A DNA stretch of 36,433 nucleotides from Candidatus Babeliaceae bacterium (GTDB lineage: Bacteria > Babelota > Babeliae > Babelales > Babelaceae), in contig JAIETV010000009.1 of assembly GCA_019744895.1 (NCBI GenBank), positions 1-36,433 of the forward strand, given 5' to 3'. The notes under the pieces are model-generated. The model made no database searches. It saw only the letters and a list, made by a program, of their open reading frames with translations, and was not told where the DNA came from. The translations under genes were made by a program, and so were the position numbers. Of this stretch, positions 1-9,800 are shown piece after piece (position 1 is the stretch's first letter; each line of letters opens with the position of its first letter).

Positions 1-1
1 T

Positions 2-1942
2 ATAGATACAAAGCTCGAAGAATTGCCATCAGACGATTCTGTAATTCGCTATATAGCCTTCATAAAAAATACATCTATAGACACTATTATTAATGTAATT
101 AATGAAGTAAAAAGCGCCACTTCCCCTCGCGCGATTGTGATACCTGATATGCGGGCTATTATTTTAACAGACAAATCTTCGAATATAAAAAACATGTTGG
201 CAATTATTAAGGAGCTTGACAAAGCAAATGCAACAGAAGTTTTAAAAATTCTAAAGCTTGAAAAAATAGATGCGACTCGCGCAGTAAATTTATATAAAGA
301 GCTAATCAAAACTGATGAACCATCTTTAACGGCTCGTCTTTTAGGTCAACGAAAAAAACCGAATACAAATTACTTTTCTGAAAATGTTCGTTTAACGCCA
401 ATCCCCCATATGAATTCTATAGTTATGATTGGAACTAAAGACTCTGTTCAACGCGTGTACGATTTTATTGAAAAAATTCTGGATAGACGTACTGATTCAA
501 CCCACACGCCAATTTTTACCTATGCTCTGAAAAATACTAACGCAGAATCGATAGCAAAAATTTTAAATGCAGCAACACAGTTTCAAAGAGATACTGAAGC
601 CGCAAAAACTGGTGGGGTTCGCGATGGTGACAAATACTTAAAACCGGTATATATCGAGGCAGAAAAAACTGGAAACCGCCTTATTATTTATGCTGATTAC
701 GAAGATTATACCAAAATATTTAATCTGATAAAAAAAATTGATGTGGAGCAGCCACAAGTTGCGATCAAAGTTCTTTTATTGAATATCGATTTGACTGAAA
801 ATAAGCAAATAGGAACTCAAATACGTAATAAGGTTCCTGGCGTGAATGGCTTTTTAGGAAATAATGTTAATTTTCAGACATCAGGTCTTGCAGGAACCGG
901 TTCCTCTGTGGTTGAAAATACCAGCGGTACAGGCGCTAACCGCTTGCTTGGTGATCTTATACAACTTGCTTCACTTTCAGGCAACGTAGGGTCAACATTG
1001 CTAACCCTTGGTGCTGACATAGATGGAGTATGGGGACTTTTTAAGATACTTGAACAATTTACAAAAACTTCAGTGGTGGCAAATCCGTTTCTTATTACCA
1101 CCAATAAATACCCTGCTCAAATCTCTGTAGGTTCTATTAGGCGGGTTGTCGACTCGGTAATTCAAAATGGTAGTGCAGTTGAAACTAATGCTTTTAAAGA
1201 CTTAGCAGCAAATCTAACGGTGAGTGTTACGCCTCAAGTAAGCGTGGACGGGTTAATTACTTTAGATGTAGTAGTCAACTTTGAACAATTTACCACCTCA
1301 GAAACCAACCAAAACGACATTAGTTCTGGGAATCGAACCAAAAAAACCGTTAATACCAGCGTTATTATGTCTAACAACGAGGTACTTGCCTTAGGTGGTT
1401 TAATTCAAGATACTGTAACAGATGTTATTACAAAAGTTCCTATTTTGGGCGATATTCCGATTTTAGGAAATTTATTTAAAAATATCGTAAAAACTGCTGC
1501 CAGATCTAGCATATTAGTGCTTATTGTTCCTGAAATCATCCCTTCAGACAGTGATGAAATTGCTGACAACTTTACAGAAGACAAAATTCTTGATACGAAA
1601 GCTGTATTTTATACAGAGAATAATGAACGCGATCCACTGCTGCGCTGGTTCTTTAAAAATAATGGACGTCATGGCGAAATAGTAATTGATGATTTTATAA
1701 ACCTTAAAGATAAATATATCGATGAAAGTCAGTACGAGCGATTAGAGAAACCATCTAGACTTAAAAAAATATCCAAAGCCTCGGTCATAGATCATATTCA
1801 CGATAATGAAAATCAAAATCCTGTCCCTGAACAGAAAAAAGAAATTACTGCACAAATACCAAGCGCACAGGTAGAACAGATGGTGAGAGCTCGTTTTGGT
1901 TCTTCAGAGCAGTCGCCAAAAAAGAAAGAGGTAAGTGAATGA
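2..1942 (+). CDS. Secretin (GspD/PilQ-type outer-membrane channel), 5'-truncated by window edge
   Basis: This is the multimeric outer-membrane channel of a type II secretion or type IV pilus-like machine. The reading frame is open from base 2, so the N-terminus lies outside the window; the TTG at 23 is not a real start. Repeated N-domain (NolW-like) segments are visible, for example around NVRLTPIPHMNSIVMIG and TYALKNTNAESIAKIL. The secretin domain follows, with VANPFLITTN, the LALGGL stretch and the hallmark VPILGDIPILGNLF, then a membrane-type strand (SSILVLIVPEII). About 130 residues extend past the secretin core. They contain RDPLLRWFFKNN, which recurs in the second secretin of this operon (RDPVTRWFFKSN), and end in a charged, low-complexity tail. 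The stop codon overlaps the ATG of the next gene, so the operon is translationally coupled. The family call is secure; type II versus type IV pilus is not decided by the sequence. Confidence 0.93.
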   Translation: MDTKLEELPSDDSVIRYIAFIKNTSIDTIINVINEVKSATSPRAIVIPDMRAIILTDKSSNIKNMLAIIKELDKANATEVLKILKLEKIDATRAVNLYKELIKTDEPSLTARLLGQRKKPNTNYFSENVRLTPIPHMNSIVMIGTKDSVQRVYDFIEKILDRRTDSTHTPIFTYALKNTNAESIAKILNAATQFQRDTEAAKTGGVRDGDKYLKPVYIEAEKTGNRLIIYADYEDYTKIFNLIKKIDVEQPQVAIKVLLLNIDLTENKQIGTQIRNKVPGVNGFLGNNVNFQTSGLAGTGSSVVENTSGTGANRLLGDLIQLASLSGNVGSTLLTLGADIDGVWGLFKILEQFTKTSVVANPFLITTNKYPAQISVGSIRRVVDSVIQNGSAVETNAFKDLAANLTVSVTPQVSVDGLITLDVVVNFEQFTTSETNQNDISSGNRTKKTVNTSVIMSNNEVLALGGLIQDTVTDVITKVPILGDIPILGNLFKNIVKTAARSSILVLIVPEIIPSDSDEIADNFTEDKILDTKAVFYTENNERDPLLRWFFKNNGRHGEIVIDDFINLKDKYIDESQYERLEKPSRLKKISKASVIDHIHDNENQNPVPEQKKEITAQIPSAQVEQMVRARFGSSEQSPKKKEVSE

Positions 1943-3477
1943 TAGCAACGTATTTAGAACAAGTTCGCTTATTATTTTTGCCAGATTCTTTATATAGTTA
2001 TTACATTACAACGCAAAAGTTAGTTGGTATTGAAATCCATCAAAATATTATTTTTGTAACAATTGTTTTGGCTCAAGGTCATAAAAAAACAATTATTAAC
2101 TGTTTTCAGCAAGAAATAATACAAGATGGGGTTATATCTTTAGAAGAACGCATAGAAGAAGCATTAAAAAAAATTGCTACTAACATTGGTGCGTATGACC
2201 AACTCATAGTTACTTTGCCAAATAATGTAATCATTTTTAAAGAGATTACCATACCATTCACCGATATCAACACTATAAAAATGGTTGCTCCTTTTGAAAT
2301 AGAGCCCATGCTACCCTTCTCACTAAATGATGCTTTTATCGATGCTTTAGTTGTAAGTCAAAATAAAAATAACAATACCGTGATTGTACAAGTTGCTGCA
2401 ATAAAAAAATCTACTGTTGCACAAAATATCGCGCTTTTTAATAATGCAGGACTCAAACCAACAAAATTTTCTATTCATCTTTTTGAGTTTTATTCGATTT
2501 TTAAAGAAATTCCAGAATACCATGCTTATACAACTTCAACATTATGCATAGAAATAACGCATGACTCTTGCCAATTTATAGCAATTGTTGACGGGCAACT
2601 ACGCAATATTCGCATTACTTCACGTGGTTATAATGACTCACGTTTTTTACAAGATGTACAGTTTACACTCGATACGTTTAATGGCCCCTTGCCTCAAGAT
2701 AAAAAAATTTCACATATTTTAATAGCGCTAACATCAATAGATAGCAAAATGCTTATTAATCAAATCGCGGAAACAACTGGTTTAAAGACAGAAGATTTTT
2801 TACTCTACAAAGTAGTACATAATAATACTATAAAAGCTATAAATGGGGTTCTTTTAACAACGCAATTTATAGGTAGCATGGGAGCTGCGCTTGACCTTTC
2901 ATATACCAGGTCAATAAATTTTCTTCAGGGTGAGTACACGCCCCATAATAATAACTTATTATTTAAGCAGCTTTTAACAGCCTTTATACTTTTTATCATT
3001 ATTATAGGCTCACTTGTGATTCATACCCAATTAACTCAAAGAAAAATAAAGAAAGAAATTAATGCATCTCAAGAAGAAGCAAAGCAAAAGCTTGCCCGCG
3101 AGCTTAATTTGCCAAAACAGCAAGTTACCGGAAAAACTCTTGAGCGTGTAATTGATAATGCAAAAGCTTTTGTAAAAAAACAAGAAGAGATCTGGTTTGC
3201 GCTCTCCAGCCAAAACCGTTATTCATTCTTAAATTATTTGCAAGAGCTTTTTAGACGGCTTGATGCAAAAGCACTGGGTCTCAGCTTAACTATGCTTTCA
3301 GTTAATGACACTAATGGCACCATAACGCTTGAGGGCGAAGTACGTGATTACAATGCACTTCTATTGCTTGATCAAGAGCTCAGTAGACCAAATGGGATGT
3401 TCAAGGAAGTAACACATCCCCAAGAGCCCAAATTCTCCATAAAAATAACTCTTGATAAAAATTATAAGGAGGATTAA
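1939..3477 (+). CDS. PilM-PilN / GspL-like fusion, inner-membrane assembly platform protein
   Basis: The first ~330 residues look like the actin-like PilM/GspL cytoplasmic domain (VGIEIHQNIIFVTIV near the start, LIVTLPNNVIIFKEI, and a long PilM-like middle). A single hydrophobic helix at roughly 342-362 (FILFIIIIGSLVIH) follows, then a charged helical stretch and a small periplasmic PilN-like domain (LSLTMLSVNDTNGTITLEGE). In many type IV pilus systems PilM and PilN are separate, so one 512-residue chain is the GspL arrangement. The ATG overlaps the preceding secretin stop (ATGA), and AGAGG lies just upstream. The next gene starts directly after its stop. The likely role is to link the cytoplasmic ATPase to the periplasmic alignment complex. 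No ATPase or pilin gene is in the window. Confidence 0.8.
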   Translation: MIATYLEQVRLLFLPDSLYSYYITTQKLVGIEIHQNIIFVTIVLAQGHKKTIINCFQQEIIQDGVISLEERIEEALKKIATNIGAYDQLIVTLPNNVIIFKEITIPFTDINTIKMVAPFEIEPMLPFSLNDAFIDALVVSQNKNNNTVIVQVAAIKKSTVAQNIALFNNAGLKPTKFSIHLFEFYSIFKEIPEYHAYTTSTLCIEITHDSCQFIAIVDGQLRNIRITSRGYNDSRFLQDVQFTLDTFNGPLPQDKKISHILIALTSIDSKMLINQIAETTGLKTEDFLLYKVVHNNTIKAINGVLLTTQFIGSMGAALDLSYTRSINFLQGEYTPHNNNLLFKQLLTAFILFIIIIGSLVIHTQLTQRKIKKEINASQEEAKQKLARELNLPKQQVTGKTLERVIDNAKAFVKKQEEIWFALSSQNRYSFLNYLQELFRRLDAKALGLSLTMLSVNDTNGTITLEGEVRDYNALLLLDQELSRPNGMFKEVTHPQEPKFSIKITLDKNYKED

Positions 3478-4035
3478 ATGAGTTATATTGAATCCATACA
3501 GAATTTTTTTTCTATAAAAAGTACGCGTGAGTTGTATATCTATTTTGGTGTTTTTCTAGGCGTACTTATTTTACCTTCTGTTATTATTGTTTATTCACAT
3601 TTTAAGGTTATATCAAAGTTAACTCTTGAATTAAAAAAAATTAATAAACAAAGGGCAGTAGCTCAAGAAATATTGATTAAAAACAAAGAAGTTATCGCTC
3701 AACAAGAAGCAGTAAAGGCCATACTTGCAGAAGAGCCAAACTTTTATATCGGGCAATATTTTACCGATCTTTTGCGTTCACAGAATTTACAAAATAATCT
3801 TACTAAAGATCCTGAACGATCTGAAAGTGATGTTGGTAATGGATTTATAGAACATAAATTAGCAGTTACTTTTTCTAAACTTAACATGAAACTACTAACA
3901 GAACTTCTTTTTAAAATAGAGCAAAATCAACGCGTATACACAAAAGAGCTCAAAATTATAAAAAATATTAAAGATGGCCTTCTTGATGTAACATTAATTA
4001 TTGCTACATTAGAACCACAACAAACTTCAGCCTAA
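3478..4035 (+). CDS. PilO/GspM-like inner-membrane alignment protein
   Basis: This is a 185-residue bitopic protein. A short cytoplasmic N-terminus is followed by one membrane helix near residues 19-38 (LYIYFGVFLGVLILPSVIIV), a charged helical segment of ~45 residues, and a small alpha/beta periplasmic domain. That is the architecture of PilO and GspM, which pair with PilN/GspL. Sequence conservation in these families is low, so the call rests mostly on architecture and on position between the PilMN fusion and a secretin. The start is certain: AAGGAGG at 3466-3472 precedes an ATG that immediately follows the upstream stop codon. The next gene begins 8 bases after its stop. Confidence 0.7.
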   Translation: MSYIESIQNFFSIKSTRELYIYFGVFLGVLILPSVIIVYSHFKVISKLTLELKKINKQRAVAQEILIKNKEVIAQQEAVKAILAEEPNFYIGQYFTDLLRSQNLQNNLTKDPERSESDVGNGFIEHKLAVTFSKLNMKLLTELLFKIEQNQRVYTKELKIIKNIKDGLLDVTLIIATLEPQQTSA

Positions 4036-4043
4036 ATTAAAGT

Positions 4044-6440
4044 ATGAATATGAAAAAAATATTATTGCTACTAACACTCATACTTGCAACTAAAACTAAC
4101 TTGCTAAGCAAGATTAATTCAAACAATATTATAGATTTCAATTTTGCAGACAAAGAGCTCACAGAAATAATCAATGTGCTTGCTGAAAAATCAGAAATGA
4201 ATATCATATTTCCGCAAGGCGCAAATGCTATTAAGCAGAAGGTAAATATTCATCTCCCGAATAAGATCTCTCTCGAGAAAGCCTGGGATTATACGGCTAT
4301 GTTACTCAACTTGGCTGGCTATACCATGATCCCACATAATGGCGTACATATGATCATTAAAAATGACCCTAATAGTAATCGTGACACACTTCCCATTTAT
4401 GTTGGATATAATCCTCAAGATTTTCCTCAAACGGAAAATAAAATACGCTCCATCTTATATCTAACCAATTTAAAAGTTCCAGAAAAGTACAATGCTAGTG
4501 ATGACAAAGATCCTATAAATCAAATATTAACAGATGTTCTATCTACAAACAAATCTATCACGTTTGATACAAAAACAAATGCTATTATCGCTGCAGATTC
4601 AGCAAATAAACTTTCTACTGCATTTAATATTATTATGCTTTTAGATCGCTCAGGAGACCCTAATGTTCTTGAAGCTGTTAGATTATATAATGTAGATGCA
4701 AGCATTGTTGCAGATTTACTTAAAACACAAATATTAGCGCTCACTGGTACGGAAAAAGGCACTCTCAAGTCTGATGTTAAATCAGAAACAGGACTCTATT
4801 TTGGACCAAATCAGGTGCATTTGGTAGCAGATAATCGTTTAAATGCAATAATTTTATCAGGATCTTCACCAACTATTGAACTAATAAAAGATCTTATTGC
4901 AGAACTTGACCAACCAGTTGATTCAGGACGCTCTATTTTGCATGTCTATGAATTACAATATCTTGATGCAACTACTTTTGCTCCAATTTTACAAAAAATA
5001 GTAAAATCTGGCACAGAGACAGCTCAGGCAACAAAAGATTTGCAGGGAGGCATTCGAAAGGCATTTGAAGGGGTTATTGTCGTTGCAGAGGAAAAGGTAG
5101 AAGAAAAGGCAGAAGCCCTTCAAACAACTGGTGATCAAAAATCGCTCCTTCAAGGGTCTGTTGTATTTAAAGGCGGAAATAGAATCATTATCACGGCCCG
5201 TCAAGATGATTGGCTTAAAATAAAAGATCTTATTAGATCACTCGATATCCCACAACCAATAGTTATTATTGAGGTTATGGTCATCGACGTTAATATTAAC
5301 GAAAGTAAAATTCTAGGAACGCAGATTCGCAATCTTACAGCCACTGTACCAACTACAATTCAATCTAATGGGGTCACCGCCCAAGCTGCCCTTGCTAATC
5401 CTGGCGGAGTCGTTTTGAACAGCACACAATCTTCTGGGACCATTACAACCATGCCTGAGCCGGCTAAATTAGCATCTGATCTTTTAAGTCTCATAAGCCC
5501 CGGTTCGTCGGGGGGAACGCCTGCAAGCCTTGCAAGAACACTTTCGTCTGCCAATCCCGGTTCGCTTATTATGTCATTTAATGACCCAAATGGCACAGGA
5601 ATTTGGGGAGTTTTACAAGTACTTGATTCTTTTTCAGATTTAAAAGTTCTCTCTCATCCATTTTTGGTTACGCGTAATAACAGAGAAGCAGAAACAATTA
5701 TAAGTACTATTCGACGAGATCAGGGTCAGGCATTTGCTGGTCAAGCAGCTGTTGTTTCTCAAAAAGTTGAAGATATCGAAGCTCGATTACGTGTGGGCAT
5801 TATCTCACGCGTAGCATCGCTGGATCGCGTTAATATGCAAATAGCAGTTGACGTGCAAGAGTTTACTACTTCTGTGCAAACCAATTATACACGCAACACT
5901 CGAACCGTAAATACCAGCTCAAATCTAAGTAGTGGACAGATATTGGCTCTTGGGGGGCTTTCAACATTGTTAGAAACTGAAAGCACTTACAAGGTACCTA
6001 TATTGGCAGATATTCCCCTAATAGGTCCGTTTTTCCAATATAATGAGCGAACAACAAATCGAACTAATCTTCTTATTTTAATTTCACCGACGATCATAGA
6101 GCCTAAGGTTAGAGGCGGCGTCGAAATATATACCCGCGACAAAATTTCTAAAGGGTTCGAGGTGTTTGAAACTCAAAGTGTTATTGGCAATCCACGAGAT
6201 CCTGTAACTCGCTGGTTTTTCAAAAGTAACCTTGAAGATGCTCTAGAGACCACAAATGTTTATCTATCTACAGCTCAAGGTGATTTTGTAAGAGAGCTTG
6301 AAAAGGGCTTAGAACATAAACGAGACAATACAAAGCCTCGACGCTCAAGACGTCTTAGTAAGAAAAATAAAACAATGTCAGCTGGAACACGCAATCAAGA
6401 AAAAAACATATCACAGAAACTAAATTCGGAATTTAGATAG
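4044..6440 (+). CDS. Second secretin (GspD/PilQ-type), complete, with signal peptide
   Basis: This 798-residue outer-membrane channel protein is a paralogue of the partial secretin at the window start. The N-terminus is a Sec signal (MNMKKILLLLTLILATKTN). Next is a STN/N0-like domain (FNFADKELTEIINVLAEKSEMN), then N-domains (VEAVRLYNVDASIVADLL-like and ILHVYELQYLDATTFAPIL) and an insert around residues 430-510 rich in G, S, A and P. The secretin core has LSHPFLVTRN, ILALGGL, VPILADIPLIGPFF and NLLILISPTIIEP. A C-terminal extension carries RDPVTRWFFKSN and then a strongly basic tail. It ends the operon and converges on eno after 73 bases; I see no convincing hairpin terminator there. Two secretins in one operon suggest either two channels sharing one platform or mixed rings. 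Confidence 0.94.
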   Translation: MNMKKILLLLTLILATKTNLLSKINSNNIIDFNFADKELTEIINVLAEKSEMNIIFPQGANAIKQKVNIHLPNKISLEKAWDYTAMLLNLAGYTMIPHNGVHMIIKNDPNSNRDTLPIYVGYNPQDFPQTENKIRSILYLTNLKVPEKYNASDDKDPINQILTDVLSTNKSITFDTKTNAIIAADSANKLSTAFNIIMLLDRSGDPNVLEAVRLYNVDASIVADLLKTQILALTGTEKGTLKSDVKSETGLYFGPNQVHLVADNRLNAIILSGSSPTIELIKDLIAELDQPVDSGRSILHVYELQYLDATTFAPILQKIVKSGTETAQATKDLQGGIRKAFEGVIVVAEEKVEEKAEALQTTGDQKSLLQGSVVFKGGNRIIITARQDDWLKIKDLIRSLDIPQPIVIIEVMVIDVNINESKILGTQIRNLTATVPTTIQSNGVTAQAALANPGGVVLNSTQSSGTITTMPEPAKLASDLLSLISPGSSGGTPASLARTLSSANPGSLIMSFNDPNGTGIWGVLQVLDSFSDLKVLSHPFLVTRNNREAETIISTIRRDQGQAFAGQAAVVSQKVEDIEARLRVGIISRVASLDRVNMQIAVDVQEFTTSVQTNYTRNTRTVNTSSNLSSGQILALGGLSTLLETESTYKVPILADIPLIGPFFQYNERTTNRTNLLILISPTIIEPKVRGGVEIYTRDKISKGFEVFETQSVIGNPRDPVTRWFFKSNLEDALETTNVYLSTAQGDFVRELEKGLEHKRDNTKPRRSRRLSKKNKTMSAGTRNQEKNISQKLNSEFR

Positions 6441-6513
6441 TATAAAACTATGCGTATCGTGATTTATGCCTGAAATTGGCTAGAGCATGATGATTGTGAA
6501 AAAATTAATATAA

Positions 6514-7761
6514 TCATACTTTTGCTACCAATGTATCTTCGATACGCAATATTCTATTATACTTTGTCAATCGCTCACTACGTGAAGGGCCACCGGCTTT
6601 AAGTTGACCGGCACTTGCACCGATTGCGATATCTGAAATAAATGAATCTTCTGTTTCCCCTGAACGATGCGAAACAATTGTATTAAGATTATTTTCTTTA
6701 CATAATTTTATAGCTTGCAATGTCTCTGTAATCGTACCTATTTGGTTTGGCTTAATAATTACTGATGTAGCACAATCCTGCTCAATACACTGTGCTATCC
6801 GATCAACATTAGTTGCAGTAAGATCATCTGCAACAAGTTGCACTTTTGTCTGCAGAGCGGCTTTCATCGCTTGCCAGCCAGACCAGTCATCTTCGCTCAA
6901 CCCATCTTCTATTGAATATATAGGGTACGTTGAAACAAGATCCTCATATATCTCTATCATTTCTTTTGAAGTCACCTGTTTTTTATTCCAAAGATATTTG
7001 TGGGCAAGTTTGTCATAAAATTGCGATGCAGCAAAATCCAACGCTATGACGCAACGGTTTCCTTCGGAATCACCAACTTTTTCAAGCACTTCAGTTAAAA
7101 TATCAAGTGCCTCCTCATCTGATTTAACTTCAGGACTAAAGCCACCCTCATCACCAACAGCAGTTGAATAACCACGTTTTGTTAAAGCATTTTTTAGCTC
7201 TTGATATACAACAACGCCTATTTCCATAGACTCTCTAAAAGTTGGCACACCGACCGGCACAATCATGAACTCCTGTATACGTAAATTATTTTGTGCATGA
7301 GCGCCACCATTAATTACATTAAAAAATGGAAATGGAATTGTGATACTTTCTGCTCCAAAAAGATACCCAATTAATTCATAGAGTTCTATACCATCAATAT
7401 GGGCTTGAGCTCGATAAAGCGCCATACTCACAGCAAGCATTGTGTTTGCACCTAAGTATGATTTATCAGCCGAACCATCCATTTCTATCATTTTAAAATC
7501 CATGGCAATAGCATTAGGCTCTTGACCAATAAATTCCGGTGCTATTACTTGCTCTATAATTTCGATAGTTTTTCTAACTCCCTTGCCCCAAAGTCTCTTA
7601 TCACAGTCACGCAATTCGCGAGCTTCGTGCTTACTGCGAGAAAGCCCAGTCGGGACCGATGCATAGGCAATAAATCCATCTTCTAAGTGCACGGCGCATA
7701 AAAGAGTTGGCCAGCCACGCGAGTCATATATTTCATGACCTATAATTGAAGCTATTCTCAT
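6514..7761 (-). CDS. eno: Enolase with an unusual substrate loop
   Basis: Enolase interconverts 2-phosphoglycerate and phosphoenolpyruvate in the cytoplasm. Catalytic and metal residues known from the family are in place: the His in NGGAHAQNN, Glu in QEFM, Glu in GDEGGF, Asp in LDFAASQF, Glu in SIEDGL, Asp in ADD, Lys in IIKPNQIG, the SHRSGETED segment, and Lys in LKAGGPSRSER. At 415 residues it is slightly shorter than the usual ~430. The oddity is catalytic loop 1: family members have SGASTG, whereas here residues 38-43 read TGLSRS. The metal-binding Ser (residue 41) is retained by ungapped alignment. A TAGGAGC ribosome site overlaps the stop codon of tspO, 9 bases upstream, so the two genes are probably co-transcribed. 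Confidence 0.95.
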   Translation of the reverse strand: MRIASIIGHEIYDSRGWPTLLCAVHLEDGFIAYASVPTGLSRSKHEARELRDCDKRLWGKGVRKTIEIIEQVIAPEFIGQEPNAIAMDFKMIEMDGSADKSYLGANTMLAVSMALYRAQAHIDGIELYELIGYLFGAESITIPFPFFNVINGGAHAQNNLRIQEFMIVPVGVPTFRESMEIGVVVYQELKNALTKRGYSTAVGDEGGFSPEVKSDEEALDILTEVLEKVGDSEGNRCVIALDFAASQFYDKLAHKYLWNKKQVTSKEMIEIYEDLVSTYPIYSIEDGLSEDDWSGWQAMKAALQTKVQLVADDLTATNVDRIAQCIEQDCATSVIIKPNQIGTITETLQAIKLCKENNLNTIVSHRSGETEDSFISDIAIGASAGQLKAGGPSRSERLTKYNRILRIEDTLVAKV

Positions 7762-7770
7762 TATATGCTC

Positions 7771-8250
7771 CTAATTTAAAAGTAAAATTTGATAATTTAA
7801 ATAAATTGCAAAAGCAATCCATAGTGCGCTTGGCACCATTAATAATGCTATAATCCGGGCATCGTTCCATGCATAAACTATTATAGTTATAAGTATGAAT
7901 TCCATAACAATGCTAGCTAGTAAAGCAGCAGAAATACTGTGCTCTATAAAAAATAAATATGACCACAGCGGATTTAGGATTGCCAAAAGTAAGAAAAATC
8001 CTAAAAATGTTTGATAATAACCGATATGTTTATATGCACGAACTAAAATAACGGTCGCGCATGCTGCCAGAATATATAATACTGTCCACACAGCGCCAAA
8101 GACCCAATTTTCTGGCACTAAATGAGGAAGATTTAATGTTCTGTACCAATCCAGACCAGTATTAGTGAAAATTTTACCAAGCACAGAAAGAGTTACTACA
8201 CAAGAACTTATAATTATAACATCAAGATTTTTCATAATACGTGATATCAT
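7771..8250 (-). CDS. tspO: TspO/MBR family (tryptophan-rich sensory protein)
   Basis: This is a 159-residue membrane protein of the TspO/peripheral benzodiazepine receptor family. Members bind porphyrins and related ligands and act in tetrapyrrole, light and oxidative-stress responses. Five hydrophobic segments are visible. Family signatures are WYRTLNLPHLVPENWVFGAVW, NPLWSYLFF and PSALWIAFAIYLN. The start at 8250 is supported by AAGGGG about 8 bases upstream; an alternative ATG lies five codons in. It is divergent from the photolyase gene across a 129-base gap and sits upstream of eno in the same transcript. Its place beside photolyase and cryptochrome-like genes suggests a light-stress role; that is inference. 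Confidence 0.92.
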   Translation of the reverse strand: MISRIMKNLDVIIISSCVVTLSVLGKIFTNTGLDWYRTLNLPHLVPENWVFGAVWTVLYILAACATVILVRAYKHIGYYQTFLGFFLLLAILNPLWSYLFFIEHSISAALLASIVMEFILITIIVYAWNDARIIALLMVPSALWIAFAIYLNYQILLLN

Positions 8251-8379
8251 GATGATTGCCCCTTTTTATAAAATTGGTGTATATAATATTTTTTTTGCTT
8301 ATACTTCTCTAACCACAATCTAGCAACAAGTGATAAACTATTTCAATATTGATGTTCAAATTGTAAAAAACAAGTAAAG

Positions 8380-9762
8380 ATGGTCAAAAAAATTATGGAA
8401 AAAAAATATTCTTTATCTCTTTTTATTTTTCGTCGCGATCTAAGAATTTTTGATAATACCGCATTAATAGAAGCCCTTAAATCTTCTGCTCATGTTATTG
8501 TCTGTTTTATTTTTGACCCAAAGCAAGTTACTGATAAAAACGACTACAAAAGCAATAATGCTATACAATTTATGCTCGAATCTTTATCTGATCTTCATGA
8601 TCAACTTAAAAAACATTCAGGACATTTATATCTTTTTTATGGTGAACCCCATGACATAATTGAGGATATATGCAAAATCAAAAAAATTGATGCACTTTTT
8701 ATAAATCATGACTATACACCCTATTCTCTCAAGCGTGACGCCCATATAGAAAAGATATGCAAAAAATTACAAATTGAATTTTACGCTTTTCATGACCTTT
8801 TATTACATGCGCCTGATGATGTTTTAACGATCGCAAATAAACCCTATACTGTTTTTACACCATTCTATCGAGCAGCTTTAAAAAATCCTGTTACAGAACC
8901 GCGTCAAAATAACTTTAAAAATTATTACACTGGTAAACTTATCACCGAAAAACAACCTGAAGAAATTTTAAAAACATTTAACAAAAATATATTTGTTCAT
9001 GGAGGGCGCGAAAATGGTTTAAAAATTTTAAAACACATAGAAAATTTTAAAGACTATGAAAATACTCGTGATTTTCCAGAACTAAAAACAACCGGTTTAT
9101 CCGCGCATAATAAATTCGGCACCTTATCTATTCGTGAAGAATTTCATAGTATGGTAAAGCATCTTGGTGCGTCTCATATGCTTGTTCGACAACTTTATTG
9201 GCGAGACTTTTATACCCAAATCGCAAGGCATTTTCCAAGAGTATTTGGACACAGTTATTTAGAAAAATATGATGATCTTGCCTGGAAAAATAATCCAGAA
9301 GATTTTAAGCTTTGGTGTGAGGGCAAAACAGGTTTTCCTATTGTTGATGCTGGTATGCGGCAACTTAACACAACAGGCTGGATGCACAACCGAGTACGCA
9401 TGATTGTTGCATCATTTTTAACAAAAGATTTGCATATCGACTGGCGTATGGGCGAAAAATATTTTGCGCAACATCTTGTGGATTATGATCCAGCAGTTAA
9501 TAATGGCAGTTGGCAGTGGGCCGCTTCAACGGGTTGCGACCCGCAACCTTATTTTCGTATATTCAACCCGTGGCTTCAACAGCAAAAATTTGATCCAGAA
9601 TGCCTCTATATTAAATGTTGGGTTCCTGAGCTTGCTAGTTATTCCCCCCAAATAATAAACGCTCTTTCTACTGGCAAAATTGATATACCAAACTACCCAA
9701 AACCAATGGTCGACCATGCAAAACAAAGCGCTTATGCAAAAGAGATGTTTTTGAAATATTAG
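8380..9762 (+). CDS. phr: Deoxyribodipyrimidine photolyase (class I CPD photolyase)
   Basis: This flavoprotein repairs cyclobutane pyrimidine dimers with light. The N-terminal Rossmann antenna domain begins LFIFRRDLRIFDNTAL. The C-terminal FAD domain is nearly canonical: EGKTGFPIVDAGMRQL, TGWMHNRVRMIVASFL, IDWRMGEKYFAQHLVDYDP and NNGSWQWAASTGCDPQPYF, followed by the RIFNP segment. The Trp residues expected for electron transfer to FAD are present in IDWR and NNGSWQW. The 460-residue length is normal. An alternative ATG lies five codons downstream, and no clear ribosome site decides between them. The next gene, another photolyase-superfamily member, follows after 38 bases and is probably co-transcribed. 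An intact photolyase suggests the cells or their host meet light at some stage. Confidence 0.95.
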   Translation: MVKKIMEKKYSLSLFIFRRDLRIFDNTALIEALKSSAHVIVCFIFDPKQVTDKNDYKSNNAIQFMLESLSDLHDQLKKHSGHLYLFYGEPHDIIEDICKIKKIDALFINHDYTPYSLKRDAHIEKICKKLQIEFYAFHDLLLHAPDDVLTIANKPYTVFTPFYRAALKNPVTEPRQNNFKNYYTGKLITEKQPEEILKTFNKNIFVHGGRENGLKILKHIENFKDYENTRDFPELKTTGLSAHNKFGTLSIREEFHSMVKHLGASHMLVRQLYWRDFYTQIARHFPRVFGHSYLEKYDDLAWKNNPEDFKLWCEGKTGFPIVDAGMRQLNTTGWMHNRVRMIVASFLTKDLHIDWRMGEKYFAQHLVDYDPAVNNGSWQWAASTGCDPQPYFRIFNPWLQQQKFDPECLYIKCWVPELASYSPQIINALSTGKIDIPNYPKPMVDHAKQSAYAKEMFLKY

Positions 9763-9800
9763 TCATAAATTAGAAAATCCATTTTAATCGAATATTTATA

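Noticed and set aside
8251-8379. LitR/MerR-type operator between tspO and phr
   Set aside because: The gap is AT-rich with several possible -10 boxes, but I could not find a convincing dyad, so no site is claimed.
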